From JAFECT01 sp963838235 (lineage in GTDB: Bacteria; Pseudomonadota; Alphaproteobacteria; Caulobacterales; Caulobacteraceae), in the NCBI GenBank assembly GCA_963838235.1, contig CAWIQJ010000005.1, positions 930,001 through 994,000 on the forward strand: a stretch of DNA of 64,000 nucleotides, written 5' to 3'. Under the pieces are notes generated by a model that saw only the letters and a program-made list of their open reading frames with translations, made no database searches and had not been told where the DNA came from. The position numbers and the translations under genes were made by a program. Below, in pieces: positions 8,217 to 17,057 of the stretch; position 1 is the first letter of the stretch; the number at the start of each line of letters is the position of its first letter.

Positions 8217-10682
8217 ATGGACTTTGAAATTTCGCTTCCGATCCAAGACGCCCTGCCGGCGCTGAAGGCCGCCCTTCAGGCGCGGACCGAGGCCGTGCTG
8301 GTCGCGCCCCCTGGCGTGGGAAAGACCACGCTGGTCCCCCTGGCTCTGCTGGACGAACCCTGGGTCCAAGGCCGCAAGCTGCTGGTGCTGGAGCCGCGCC
8401 GGCTGGCGGCCCGAGCGGCGGCCGCGCGCATGGCCTCGCTGATCGGAGAAAAGGTCGGTGAAACCGTGGGTTACCGGGTGCGGCTGCAGTCCAAGATCAG
8501 CGCCCGCACCCGCATCGAGGTGATCACCGAAGGCGTCTTTACGCGCATGATCCTCGACGATCCGGGGCTCGAGCGCGTAGCCGCGGTCCTGTTCGACGAG
8601 TTCCACGAACGCAGCCTCGACGCCGACCTGGGACTGGCGTTCGCCCGTGACGCTCAGGGGGTGCTGCGCGAGGACCTGCGGCTTTTGGTCATGTCGGCCA
8701 CCCTGGACGGCGCTCGGGTCGCCGCCCTCCTGGGCGGAGCGCCCGTGGTCGAGAGCCAGGGACGAATGTTTCCTGTGGAAACACGCTACCTCGGCCGGAG
8801 CGCGGGACCCCGAATCGAGGACGCGGTGGTCCCGGTCGTCCTGTCCGCCCTCGCCAACGATAGCGGCAGCCTGCTCGTCTTCCTGCCCGGCCAGGGCGAG
8901 ATTCGGCGCGTGCACGAGCGCCTGGCCGAGCGGGTTCGCGATCCGGCGGTGGTCCTGGCGCCGCTCTACGCCGCGCTGGACCCGCGCGACCAGGACATCG
9001 CTATAGAGCCTGCGTCGGCGGGTCATCGCAAGGTGGTGCTGGCCACCTCGATCGCTGAAACCAGCCTCACCATCGAAGGCGTGCGGGTGGTGATCGATTG
9101 CGGCCTCGCGCGCGTGCCGCGCTACGATCCGGCGTCGGGGCTCACACAGTTGGAGACGGTGCGCGTTTCGCGCGCCGCCGCCGATCAACGTCGCGGCCGC
9201 GCCGGCCGTCTTGAGCCCGGCGTCTGTTACCGCCTGTGGGATGAACCGGAGACGCGCGCGCTCGTCGCCTTCGCACGTCCGGAAATCCTCGAAGCGGATC
9301 TGTCGCGGCTGGCGCTCGATCTCGCGGCGTGGGGAACGACCGACCCATCGACGCTCGCCTTCCTCGATCCGCCGCCCGCCGCCGCGTTCAAAGAGGCGAG
9401 GGGGCTACTCGAACGACTGCAGGCGCTCGACGCGGCGGGCGCGATCACGGCGCACGGCCGCGCGCTCAGCGGCCTCGCCCTGCCGCCACGGCTGGCGCAC
9501 ATGACCGTAGAAGCCGCGGCCGCCGGCGACGCGGACCTGGGCGCGTGCATCGCCGCGGTGCTGACCGAGCGCGGTCTCGGCGGGAACGACGTGGACCTGC
9601 GCACGCGGCTGGAACGGCTTGAGCGCGAACGCTCACCCAAAGCCCGCGATGCCCTGGCGCTCGCCGGACGCTGGGCCGACACGGCGCGAAAGCACGCGCG
9701 CACCGTGCGCGCCCATCCGATCGACGTGGGGCTGTTGCTGGCTGAGGCCTATCCCGAACGCATCGCCAAGGCGCGCGGCAAACCCGGCGAATTCCGCCTC
9801 GCGTCGGGACGTGGCGTCTTCCTTGAGCCGACCGACGCCTTGGCGCGTGAGGCCTGGCTGGCGGTGGGCGAACTCGGCGGCGGCGCTGCGCGCGACCGGA
9901 TCCTGCTGGCGGCGCCTCTCCACGAAGCGGCGCTGGCGAACGCGTTTGCCGACCGCATCGAGATCGAAGAGCGGGTCGAAACCGACCCGCGCGGCAAGGT
10001 GCGCGCGGTGCGCGTGAAGAAACTCGGCGAACTGGTGATCGAGGAACAGGCGCTCGCCGACACGCCGGCGTCGCTCATCGAACAGACCTTGCTCGATCGG
10101 GTGCGCTCGGGCGGCCTGGACCGTCTCGCCTGGGGCGAACGCGCGCAGCGCCTGCGCGCGCGGGTCGCGTTTCTGCACAGCCTCGACGCGGCGTGGCCGG
10201 ACCTGGCCGACGAAGCGCTCCTCGCAAGTCTGGACACCTGGCTCACGCCGCATCTCGCCGGTCGCACGAGTTTGGCGAAGATCGACGACGCGACCCTCGA
10301 ACAGGCCCTGTCGGACCTGATCCCCTGGGACCTGCGCCGCCGCCTGGACGTGGAGGCGCCGGAACGGTTCGAAGCGCCCACCGGCTCGCGCTTGTTCATC
10401 GACTATGCGGCGGACGGCGGCCCGCGCGTGGACATCCGCGTGCAGGAGCTGTTCGGCCTCGCCACGCACCCGACCGTTGGCGGCGGTCGCACGCCTCTGA
10501 CGCTGGCGCTGTTGTCGCCGGGGCATAAGCCGGTGCAGTTGACCAAGGACCTGCCCGGGTTCTGGAAGGGCTCCTGGGCTGACGTGCGCCGCGACATGCG
10601 CGGCCGCTACCCGAGACATCCCTGGCCGGAAGACCCGGCGTCCGCGGCGCCGACGCGACGGGCGAAGCCGCGCGGGACGTGA
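8217..10682 (+). CDS. hrpB: ATP-dependent RNA helicase HrpB
   Basis: DEAH-type RNA helicase, 821 residues, matching the usual HrpB length. Motifs in order: Walker A in APPGVGKTTLVPL, motif Ia LVLEPRRLAARAAA, motif II as FDEFHERSLD, motif III MSATLDG, motif V ATSIAETSLTIEGV, motif VI QRRGRAGR, and the HrpB C-terminal domain ending around FWKGSWADVRRDMRGRYPRH. ATG 8217 was preferred over an in-frame start at 8136 because homology starts at MDFEISLPIQ and the earlier segment looks like leader sequence. The function of HrpB in RNA metabolism is poorly defined. Its stop abuts the convergent DCC gene. Confidence 0.93.
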   Translation: MDFEISLPIQDALPALKAALQARTEAVLVAPPGVGKTTLVPLALLDEPWVQGRKLLVLEPRRLAARAAAARMASLIGEKVGETVGYRVRLQSKISARTRIEVITEGVFTRMILDDPGLERVAAVLFDEFHERSLDADLGLAFARDAQGVLREDLRLLVMSATLDGARVAALLGGAPVVESQGRMFPVETRYLGRSAGPRIEDAVVPVVLSALANDSGSLLVFLPGQGEIRRVHERLAERVRDPAVVLAPLYAALDPRDQDIAIEPASAGHRKVVLATSIAETSLTIEGVRVVIDCGLARVPRYDPASGLTQLETVRVSRAAADQRRGRAGRLEPGVCYRLWDEPETRALVAFARPEILEADLSRLALDLAAWGTTDPSTLAFLDPPPAAAFKEARGLLERLQALDAAGAITAHGRALSGLALPPRLAHMTVEAAAAGDADLGACIAAVLTERGLGGNDVDLRTRLERLERERSPKARDALALAGRWADTARKHARTVRAHPIDVGLLLAEAYPERIAKARGKPGEFRLASGRGVFLEPTDALAREAWLAVGELGGGAARDRILLAAPLHEAALANAFADRIEIEERVETDPRGKVRAVRVKKLGELVIEEQALADTPASLIEQTLLDRVRSGGLDRLAWGERAQRLRARVAFLHSLDAAWPDLADEALLASLDTWLTPHLAGRTSLAKIDDATLEQALSDLIPWDLRRRLDVEAPERFEAPTGSRLFIDYAADGGPRVDIRVQELFGLATHPTVGGGRTPLTLALLSPGHKPVQLTKDLPGFWKGSWADVRRDMRGRYPRHPWPEDPASAAPTRRAKPRGT

Positions 10683-11096
10683 TCAGGCGGCGTGGCCGTC
10701 GTTGATCAGCCGCTTGCCGCGCACAAGCAGCAAGAGGTTTCGCCCGGCCTTCAGCACCGGATAGGCGAGTCGGCTCACCGCGGGCGAGCGGAAGACTGCG
10801 GCGTTCAGGCGGTTGAACCAGCCGCTCTCGCTGCTCAACAGCGCCAGCACGTGCAGACAATCAGCGCCGTGATAGACGCGCCCGCCGATCTTCAGCGCCA
10901 TGCCCTTGTCGAGATCGAGGCCCGCGGTTTGGATTTCATCGACGACCGGCCCGCCCGCCCGCGCGTCCACCAGATGCACCTCGCCGACGCTCTTGCGCAG
11001 GCGGACGTGGCGCACGAAATTGCTGCACGCCGGACACTCGCCGTCATAGACGAGCCAAGCTTCGCCGGTCGGGGCTTGGGCAGGCTGTGAGGCCAT
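10683..11096 (-). CDS. DCC-family thiol-disulfide oxidoreductase-like protein (DUF393)
   Basis: 137-residue protein with the family hallmark YDGECPAC near the N-terminus (the DxxCxxC pattern), plus LLVRGKRLIN near the end. DCC proteins have a thioredoxin-like fold and are predicted to do redox chemistry; the biological role is unknown. It is encoded alone, tail to tail with hrpB (adjacent stop codons). Confidence 0.85.
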   Translation of the reverse strand: MASQPAQAPTGEAWLVYDGECPACSNFVRHVRLRKSVGEVHLVDARAGGPVVDEIQTAGLDLDKGMALKIGGRVYHGADCLHVLALLSSESGWFNRLNAAVFRSPAVSRLAYPVLKAGRNLLLLVRGKRLINDGHAA

Positions 11097-11178
11097 CGCC
11101 GTAGGTTAGGCTCATTGGCGGGCCGGCGGGAGTCCGCAACCGTTTGGCGGATCGGCCGCCTTGCGCTAATCGAGGGTC

Positions 11179-11730
11179 ATGTTTCGCGGCTGGGAAAACT
11201 TCTTCCTGACGACCGGGCCTTCGGCGGGGTCCCTGATCGGGCTGTTGTTCGTGGTGATCACGCTCACGGCCGGGCGGGATCGGGACAGCACGCTTCGGGG
11301 CGCGGCGCTCTATCTCACGCCGACGGTCTTCCACTTCGGGATGGTGTTGGCGGTCAGCGCGGTCGCCATGGCGCCGGGGCTCTCCTCGACGCAGACGGCA
11401 TGGGTCGTCGCCGCCACGGCGCTCTACGGCGTCGGCTATACGCTCAGCGTCGCGGTGCGCCTGTGGAAGGCCGACGGACGGATCAAGCCGCATTGGTCCG
11501 ACATCTGGATGTACGGCGTGACCCCGCCGGTCGTCTATCTGCTGCTGCTCGGCGCCGCGGTGCTCGAGTTCGCGCAGCCGAAGATTGCGCCTTACGCGGT
11601 TGCGGTGATGCTGATGGCGCTCTTGTTCATGGGCATTCGAAACGCCTGGGACCTCGTCACCTGGATGGCGCCAGGGTCCGCCAGCGCATCAACGCCGCCG
11701 GCCGAACGCCCCGGCGAGGACGCGCGCTAG
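11179..11730 (+). CDS. Hypothetical inner-membrane protein
   Basis: 183 residues with about five hydrophobic segments (first GSLIGLLFVVITLTAG, then PTVFHFGMVLAVSAVAMA, TAWVVAATALYGVGYTL, TPPVVYLLLLGAAVLEF, APYAVAVMLMALLFMGI) and a short polar C-terminal tail. I do not recognise a family with a known function. The start MFRGWENFF precedes the first membrane helix directly. The stop overlaps the convergent RidA gene by 4 bp. Confidence 0.7.
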   Translation: MFRGWENFFLTTGPSAGSLIGLLFVVITLTAGRDRDSTLRGAALYLTPTVFHFGMVLAVSAVAMAPGLSSTQTAWVVAATALYGVGYTLSVAVRLWKADGRIKPHWSDIWMYGVTPPVVYLLLLGAAVLEFAQPKIAPYAVAVMLMALLFMGIRNAWDLVTWMAPGSASASTPPAERPGEDAR

Positions 11731-12107
11731 GTTTCCGCCACCAGGGCGATCGAGATCTTCATTCCCTGCGGCCGGATCGGCAGCTTGGCGCCCTGGCGCG
11801 CGGGCGGGTCCTTGGTGAACCAGCGGCCCCATTCCTCGTTCATGCCGGCGAAGTCCTCCTCGTCGGCGAGGATGAAAGTCGCCGTCACCGCCTTGTCGAG
11901 CGACGAGCCTGCCGCCTTCAGGATGGCTTCGACGTTGCGCAGCGCCTGGGCTGTCTGTTCCTGGATGGTTTCGCCCACGATCTTGCCGGTCGCAGCGTCG
12001 AACGGTCCCTGGCCGGACACGAAGACGAAGCCGTTGGATTTGATCGCCTGGCTGTAGCCCGCAAGCGATTTCGGCGCCTTGTCGGTGTGGATGACCGTCT
12101 TGCCCAT
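11727..12107 (-). CDS. Rid-family protein (RidA/YjgF/UK114-like)
   Basis: 126-residue Rid-fold protein. Landmarks are the N-terminal TDKAPKSLAGYSQAIKSNGF, FVSGQGPFDAATG, QTAQALRNVEAILKAAGSSL and the PPARQGAKLPI segment in the region that carries the active-site arginine in RidA. Canonical RidA hydrolyses reactive enamine/imine intermediates from PLP enzymes; this divergent member may belong to another Rid subgroup. Encoded alone, 57 bp downstream of the ABC permease stop on the same strand. Confidence 0.85.
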   Translation of the reverse strand: MGKTVIHTDKAPKSLAGYSQAIKSNGFVFVSGQGPFDAATGKIVGETIQEQTAQALRNVEAILKAAGSSLDKAVTATFILADEEDFAGMNEEWGRWFTKDPPARQGAKLPIRPQGMKISIALVAET

Positions 12108-12164
12108 GCGACCCCTCCATCGAATTCTCGACGGAAACCATGGGCCGGGAACTGGGTCAATAAC

Positions 12165-12964
12165 TCAGGTCACCGTCTCGGCGCTGTAGCGCGCGATCAG
12201 GCCGGTGCGGATGGCGTAGCGGTAGACCGACGCGAAGAACAGGCACGCCAGCACGACGTAGCCCGCCGACAGCACGCCGCCGATGGCGAGGTCGCTCCAG
12301 GGCACGGGCTTGTGCGCGACCACGGCGCGCATCCCCTCGAACACGTAGGATGGCGGCAGGGCGCGCGAAATCCAGCCCATCCACACGGGCAACACGCTGA
12401 CCGGATAGAAGACGCCGGCGAAGGGCGAGATCAGGGTCGGGATCGGCCAGATCAACCACTCCGACGCTGGCCCGAGCCTCAGAACCAGGCCGGCCGCGAA
12501 GATACCGAGCGCCATGCCGCTGATGAACAGCACCAAGAGGAACGGGACGAGCGCTGCGCCGTAGCTCAGGAACGACAGGCCGAACAGGCTGGTGGCCAGC
12601 ACCATCATGAAGGCGAGGCTGACGATACTGGTGAGCACCGAGGCGGTGACCAGGCCGAGCAGATATTCGCTCGTCCTCAGCGGCGTCGCGAACAGGTTCA
12701 GGAAGTTGCGCGACCACACGTCCTCGAAGAAAGCCATGGTCACGCCCTGCATCACCCGCGTCAGGAAATCCCACAGCAGCACCGCGCCCAGCAGCGCGGG
12801 CACGAAATTGAAGCCCGACTGCGAGACCGAGTTCAGGTAGCGGGTAATGAAGCCCCACAGGACGATGTCCACCGCGACCCAGGCGAACATCGGGAATACG
12901 CGCTGGGGACTGCCGCGATAGAGGTAGTACATGCGCAGGACGACGGCGCCGACCCGGGAGAGTT

Positions 12965-12968
<4 letters not shown>
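12165..12968 (-). CDS. ABC-2 type transporter permease
   Basis: 267-residue integral membrane protein with six hydrophobic stretches, of the ABC-2 exporter permease type (TRVMQGVTMAFFEDVWSRNF, NLFATPLRTSEYLLG, ISPFAGVFYPVSVLP, ALPPSYVFEGMRAV). ATG 12968 overlaps the stop of the upstream ATPase gene by 4 bp (ATGA), indicating translational coupling. Together the two form a half-size exporter of unknown substrate. No substrate clue lies nearby. Confidence 0.87.
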
Positions 12969-13651
<683 letters not shown>

Positions 13652-13783
13652 GGCCTTGAGTTGGCCGTAGGACTTGCTCAGCCGCTCGACCTTGAGGACG
13701 GGACGCGGGGAGGGGGGATCGGCGGCAGGAACTCATAGGGCCTTAGTAGCCGCCCCCGCAGCCCGCCGCACGCTCTCTCTGGT

Positions 13784-15184
13784 TCACGCCTGGACCAGCA
13801 CGCTCTTCACATTGACGAATTCGTGGATGCCGAACTCGGCGCATTCGCGGCCGTAGCCGGAGTGCTTCACCCCGCCGAAGGGCATGCGCGGGTCGGAACG
13901 GACCGGTGCATTGACGAAACTCATGCCGGCTTCCAACTCTTCCGCCGCAATCCGTTCGCCGCGCGTCAGATCGCGGGTGAGCACGCCAGAGCCCAGGCCG
14001 AACTCCGAATCGTTGGCGATGGCGATGGCTTCGGCTTCGTCGCGCGCCTCGATCACCGCAGCCACCGGGCCGAACACCTCGTCGTCGTGGGCGGGCTGAC
14101 CCGGCTTCACGTCGGTCAGCACCGTCGGCGGATACCAGGCGCCCGGACGGTCCGGGATTTGGCCGCCGGTTAGCAGGTGCGCGCCCTTGCGGATACTCTC
14201 CTGCACCTGGGCGTGGATTTCGTCGCGGGCGGCGATGCTCTGCAGCGGGCCGAATTTAGTCGCTGCGTCGCGCGGGTCGCCCATCCGGATCGCGCCCATC
14301 CTTTCGGCGAGCGCGGCCTCGAACGCCACGCGGATTTCACGTACCGCGATGAAGCGCTTGCCCGCGATACAACTCTGGCCGCCGTTGACCATGCGCGCGG
14401 CGGTCGCGACCTCGGCGGCCTTCACCGGGTCCGCATCGGCCAGCACCAGATAGGCGTCGGCGCCGCCGAGCTCGAGCACGGTCTTCTTCAACGCGCCGCC
14501 GGCCGCCGCCGCCACGTCCTTGCCCGCCGCCACACTTCCGGTCAGGGTCACCGCCGCGATGTGCTCATCCTCGATCAGGGCGCGAACGTCGCGGCTGGGC
14601 ACGAGCAGGGTGCGGAACAGATCCTCGGGGAAGCCCGCCTCGCGGAACACGTCCTCGATCGCGAGCGCGCAGCCCGGCACGTTGGACGCGTGCTTCAGCA
14701 CCGAGGCATTGCCCGCCATCAGCCCCGGCGAGGCGAAGCGGAAGACCTGCCAGAACGGGAAGTTCCACGGCATCACCGCCAGCACCACGCCCAGCGGATT
14801 GAAGGTCGTGAACGCCTTAGGCCCGCCGAGGTCGACGGGCCGGTCCGCCAGGAACCGCGCAGCGTTGTCGGCGAAGAAGTCGCAGCTCGCGGCGCACTTC
14901 TCGATCTCGGCTTTGCCTTCGGTCAGGGTCTTGCCCATCTCATCGGTCATCAGGCCGGCGAATTCGTCGGCGCGGCTGCGCAGTACCTGGGCCGCGCGTT
15001 TCATCAGCGGCGACCGCTCGGCGAGCGAACGGCGGCGCCAACCCTTCCACGCTTCGTGCGTGCGCGCCGCGATGGCGCGGGCCTCGTCGAGGGTGTGGCC
15101 CTCATAGACCTTGCCCGGTTCGCCGGTGGAGGGATCGACGGTCTTCATCTGCGGCTTCGACGAAGCGGTTACGCGGTCATCCAT
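13784..15184 (-). CDS. NAD(P)-dependent aldehyde dehydrogenase, succinate-semialdehyde dehydrogenase-like
   Basis: 466-residue aldehyde dehydrogenase-fold enzyme of the short SSADH branch (GabD/Sad-like). Visible landmarks: VMPWNFPFWQVFRFASPGLM, GSVAAGKDVAAAAG (cofactor region), catalytic Glu in LELGGADAYLVL, catalytic Cys in NGGQSCIAGKRF, EVFGPVAAV, and PFGGVKHSGYGREC. ATG 15184 is preceded by AGGAGG 6 nt upstream, which decides it over an in-frame upstream start at 15265 lying on the stop of the TrmH gene. A GGAAC-N16-GGTT element 52 bp upstream resembles an EcfG promoter. The likely reaction is oxidation of succinate semialdehyde or a similar aldehyde; substrate is inferred from family only. 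Confidence 0.88.
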   Translation of the reverse strand: MDDRVTASSKPQMKTVDPSTGEPGKVYEGHTLDEARAIAARTHEAWKGWRRRSLAERSPLMKRAAQVLRSRADEFAGLMTDEMGKTLTEGKAEIEKCAASCDFFADNAARFLADRPVDLGGPKAFTTFNPLGVVLAVMPWNFPFWQVFRFASPGLMAGNASVLKHASNVPGCALAIEDVFREAGFPEDLFRTLLVPSRDVRALIEDEHIAAVTLTGSVAAGKDVAAAAGGALKKTVLELGGADAYLVLADADPVKAAEVATAARMVNGGQSCIAGKRFIAVREIRVAFEAALAERMGAIRMGDPRDAATKFGPLQSIAARDEIHAQVQESIRKGAHLLTGGQIPDRPGAWYPPTVLTDVKPGQPAHDDEVFGPVAAVIEARDEAEAIAIANDSEFGLGSGVLTRDLTRGERIAAEELEAGMSFVNAPVRSDPRMPFGGVKHSGYGRECAEFGIHEFVNVKSVLVQA

Positions 15185-15235
15185 TGCGGCCTCCTGCGCG
15201 GCAGAAGAGAGATAGGCGTTCGACCCCTGAAGCCC

Positions 15236-15260
15236 AACCGGGGGCCGGCGTCGAGGTTCC
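15236..15260 (-). promoter_or_regulatory. Possible EcfG-type promoter upstream of the aldehyde dehydrogenase
   Basis: GGAAC (15260-15256), exactly 16 nt, then GGTT (15239-15236), one mismatch from CGTT, 52 bp before the aldehyde dehydrogenase ATG and pointing toward it. It could join this gene to the stress regulon. A match this short can arise by chance. Confidence 0.35.
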
Positions 15261-15265
15261 CGCAA

Positions 15266-16081
15266 TCAAACAGCGTCGGTCACCGCATAGATCATGATCC
15301 CCGTCGCCACCGCGAGATTCAGGCTGTCAGCGCGGCCGCGCATGGGGATTTTCACGGTCACGTCGCAGGCCGCCGCGAGTTCCGGGCTGAGCCCGGCCTG
15401 TTCCGGGCCCATCAGGATCAGGGTCGGGGCGCGGTAAGGCGCCTCGCGATAGCCGGCGGTCGCGCTCAACAGGGTCCCGACCACCGATCCCGGCCAGGTC
15501 TTGCGCCAGGCCAGGAACTCGTCGCGCGTGGCGCGGGCGAGTGGCACGGCGAAGATCGAGCCCATGGTCGCGCGCACCGCCTCGACCGAGAACGGATCGA
15601 CCGTGTCGCCGATCAGGATCACCCCGCCGCAGCCGGCGGAGTCCGCCGTGCGCACGATGGTCCCCAGGTTGCCCGGATCGCGCACCTGCTCCAACGCGAC
15701 GAAGCAGGACGCGGCGTTCGGATCGATATGGTCCAGGGTTGTAAACTCCTGGTCGAACACCGCGACGACGGTCTGCGGATTGTTGCGGCGGGAGATCTTT
15801 TCGAGGATCTCGCGCGTCACCTCGATGACCTCGCCGCCGACCGCCAAGGTCTCGCGCGACGCGCGTTCGAGCAGCGGATGGTCCGTCTGGCGGCTGTGCA
15901 TCAGCACCTTCGGCGCATAGCCCTGGTCCAGCGCCTCGATGACGATCTTCAGGCCCTCGGCGAGGAACCGGCCGCTCTCCTCGCGCGCCTTCTTCATGTG
16001 CAGCGCACGCACGGCCTTGACCGTGTCGTTGTTGAGCGACGTGATCGCCTTGGGTTGGCCGTAACTCACCGGTCGCTCCAA
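15266..16081 (-). CDS. TrmH/SpoU-family RNA methyltransferase
   Basis: 271-residue SPOUT-fold 2'-O-methyltransferase acting on tRNA or rRNA. It has the N-terminal substrate-binding domain (HMKKAREESGRFLAEGLKIV) and the catalytic SpoU motifs: ALEQVRDPGNLGTIVRTADS (motif 1), LILMGPEQAGLS (motif 2) and IPMRGRADSLNLAVATGIM (motif 3). The start overlaps the end of the upstream class I methyltransferase gene by 16 bp, so the two RNA-modification genes are likely co-transcribed. The modified nucleotide cannot be assigned from the sequence. Confidence 0.9.
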   Translation of the reverse strand: MERPVSYGQPKAITSLNNDTVKAVRALHMKKAREESGRFLAEGLKIVIEALDQGYAPKVLMHSRQTDHPLLERASRETLAVGGEVIEVTREILEKISRRNNPQTVVAVFDQEFTTLDHIDPNAASCFVALEQVRDPGNLGTIVRTADSAGCGGVILIGDTVDPFSVEAVRATMGSIFAVPLARATRDEFLAWRKTWPGSVVGTLLSATAGYREAPYRAPTLILMGPEQAGLSPELAAACDVTVKIPMRGRADSLNLAVATGIMIYAVTDAV

Positions 16082-16956
16082 CGGGCGAAGAAGGACAGGC
16101 CGATTTCACGTGCGTCGTCGCCGTCTTCAACGAGAGTCAGTTCGCCCCAGTCCACACGCCCGCCGCGCTCGCCCACCGCGTCGGCCAGCAGTCCCGACAG
16201 CGCCGGTCCCGACACGCGCGCGGCATAGGCGTTGAGCAACAGGAACGACGCCTTGTCCGAGAGCAGGGCCGCGCATTGGCGCGCCAGTTCCGGCAGGTCC
16301 TCGAACAGCCGCCAGACCTCGCCGCCAGGCCCGCGTCCGTACTTCGGCGGATCGAGGATGATCCCCTCGTAACGTGACCCGCGCTTTACCTCGCGCGCGA
16401 CGTATTTGCGCGCGTCCTCGCAGATCCAGCGCACCGGCATCTCATCCAGCCGCGACAGGGTCGCATTCTCCCGCGCCCAGCCGATCGCTTTCTTCGACGC
16501 GTCGACATGGGTGACTTCGGCGCCCGCCGTGGCGCAGACCAGCGACGCCACGCCGGTATAGCCGAACAGATTGAGCACCCGGGGCTTGTCCAACTCACCG
16601 ACGCGGCGGTGCAGCCAGGCCCAGTTCGCCGCCTGTTCGGGAAAAAAGGCGAGGTGGCGGAAGGCGGTGAAGCGGCTGTGGAACCGCACCTCGCCCCAGC
16701 CAAGAGACTGAGCGTCGGGCGCCGCGCGCGAGAATTGCCAGCGCCCCTCGTCCTCATCCCCGTCCGGATCGAACACCGCGTCAGCCTTGGCCCACAGGTC
16801 GGGCTGGCGGGGCGCCCAGAAGCACTGCGGCTCAGGTCGCATCACGGTGAACCGCCCATACCGCTCGAGCTTCTTCCCGTCGCCGCTGTCCAGCAGGGCG
16901 TAATCGCCCCACCCGCGGGTGCGCATCATCTCAGGCAGGGGGGCGACAGCGGCCAT
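16066..16956 (-). CDS. Class I SAM-dependent methyltransferase, RlmI/rRNA m5C-like
   Basis: 296-residue cytoplasmic methyltransferase. The SAM site is LNLFGYTGVASLVCATAGAEV with motif II THVDASKKAIGWARENA and catalytic motif IILDPPKYGRGPGGEVW, the DPP-F/K-type motif of RlmI/RlmK-like rRNA cytosine methyltransferases; the N-terminal PUA-like region is present only as a divergent stretch. ATG 16956 is used; MMRTRGW at 16929 is an equally possible start. Its 3' end overlaps the TrmH-family gene, suggesting joint expression. Target site unknown. Confidence 0.85.
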   Translation of the reverse strand: MAAVAPLPEMMRTRGWGDYALLDSGDGKKLERYGRFTVMRPEPQCFWAPRQPDLWAKADAVFDPDGDEDEGRWQFSRAAPDAQSLGWGEVRFHSRFTAFRHLAFFPEQAANWAWLHRRVGELDKPRVLNLFGYTGVASLVCATAGAEVTHVDASKKAIGWARENATLSRLDEMPVRWICEDARKYVAREVKRGSRYEGIILDPPKYGRGPGGEVWRLFEDLPELARQCAALLSDKASFLLLNAYAARVSGPALSGLLADAVGERGGRVDWGELTLVEDGDDAREIGLSFFARWSDR

Positions 16957-17057
16957 GCCCCCCGCTTACGCGGGCGGGGGCGGGGACGTCCAGCGTCTGG
17001 AGCGATGATCCCAAGCCTGGGCGTTGTGACGCCCCTCGAAATGCGTGAGGCTGCGGG

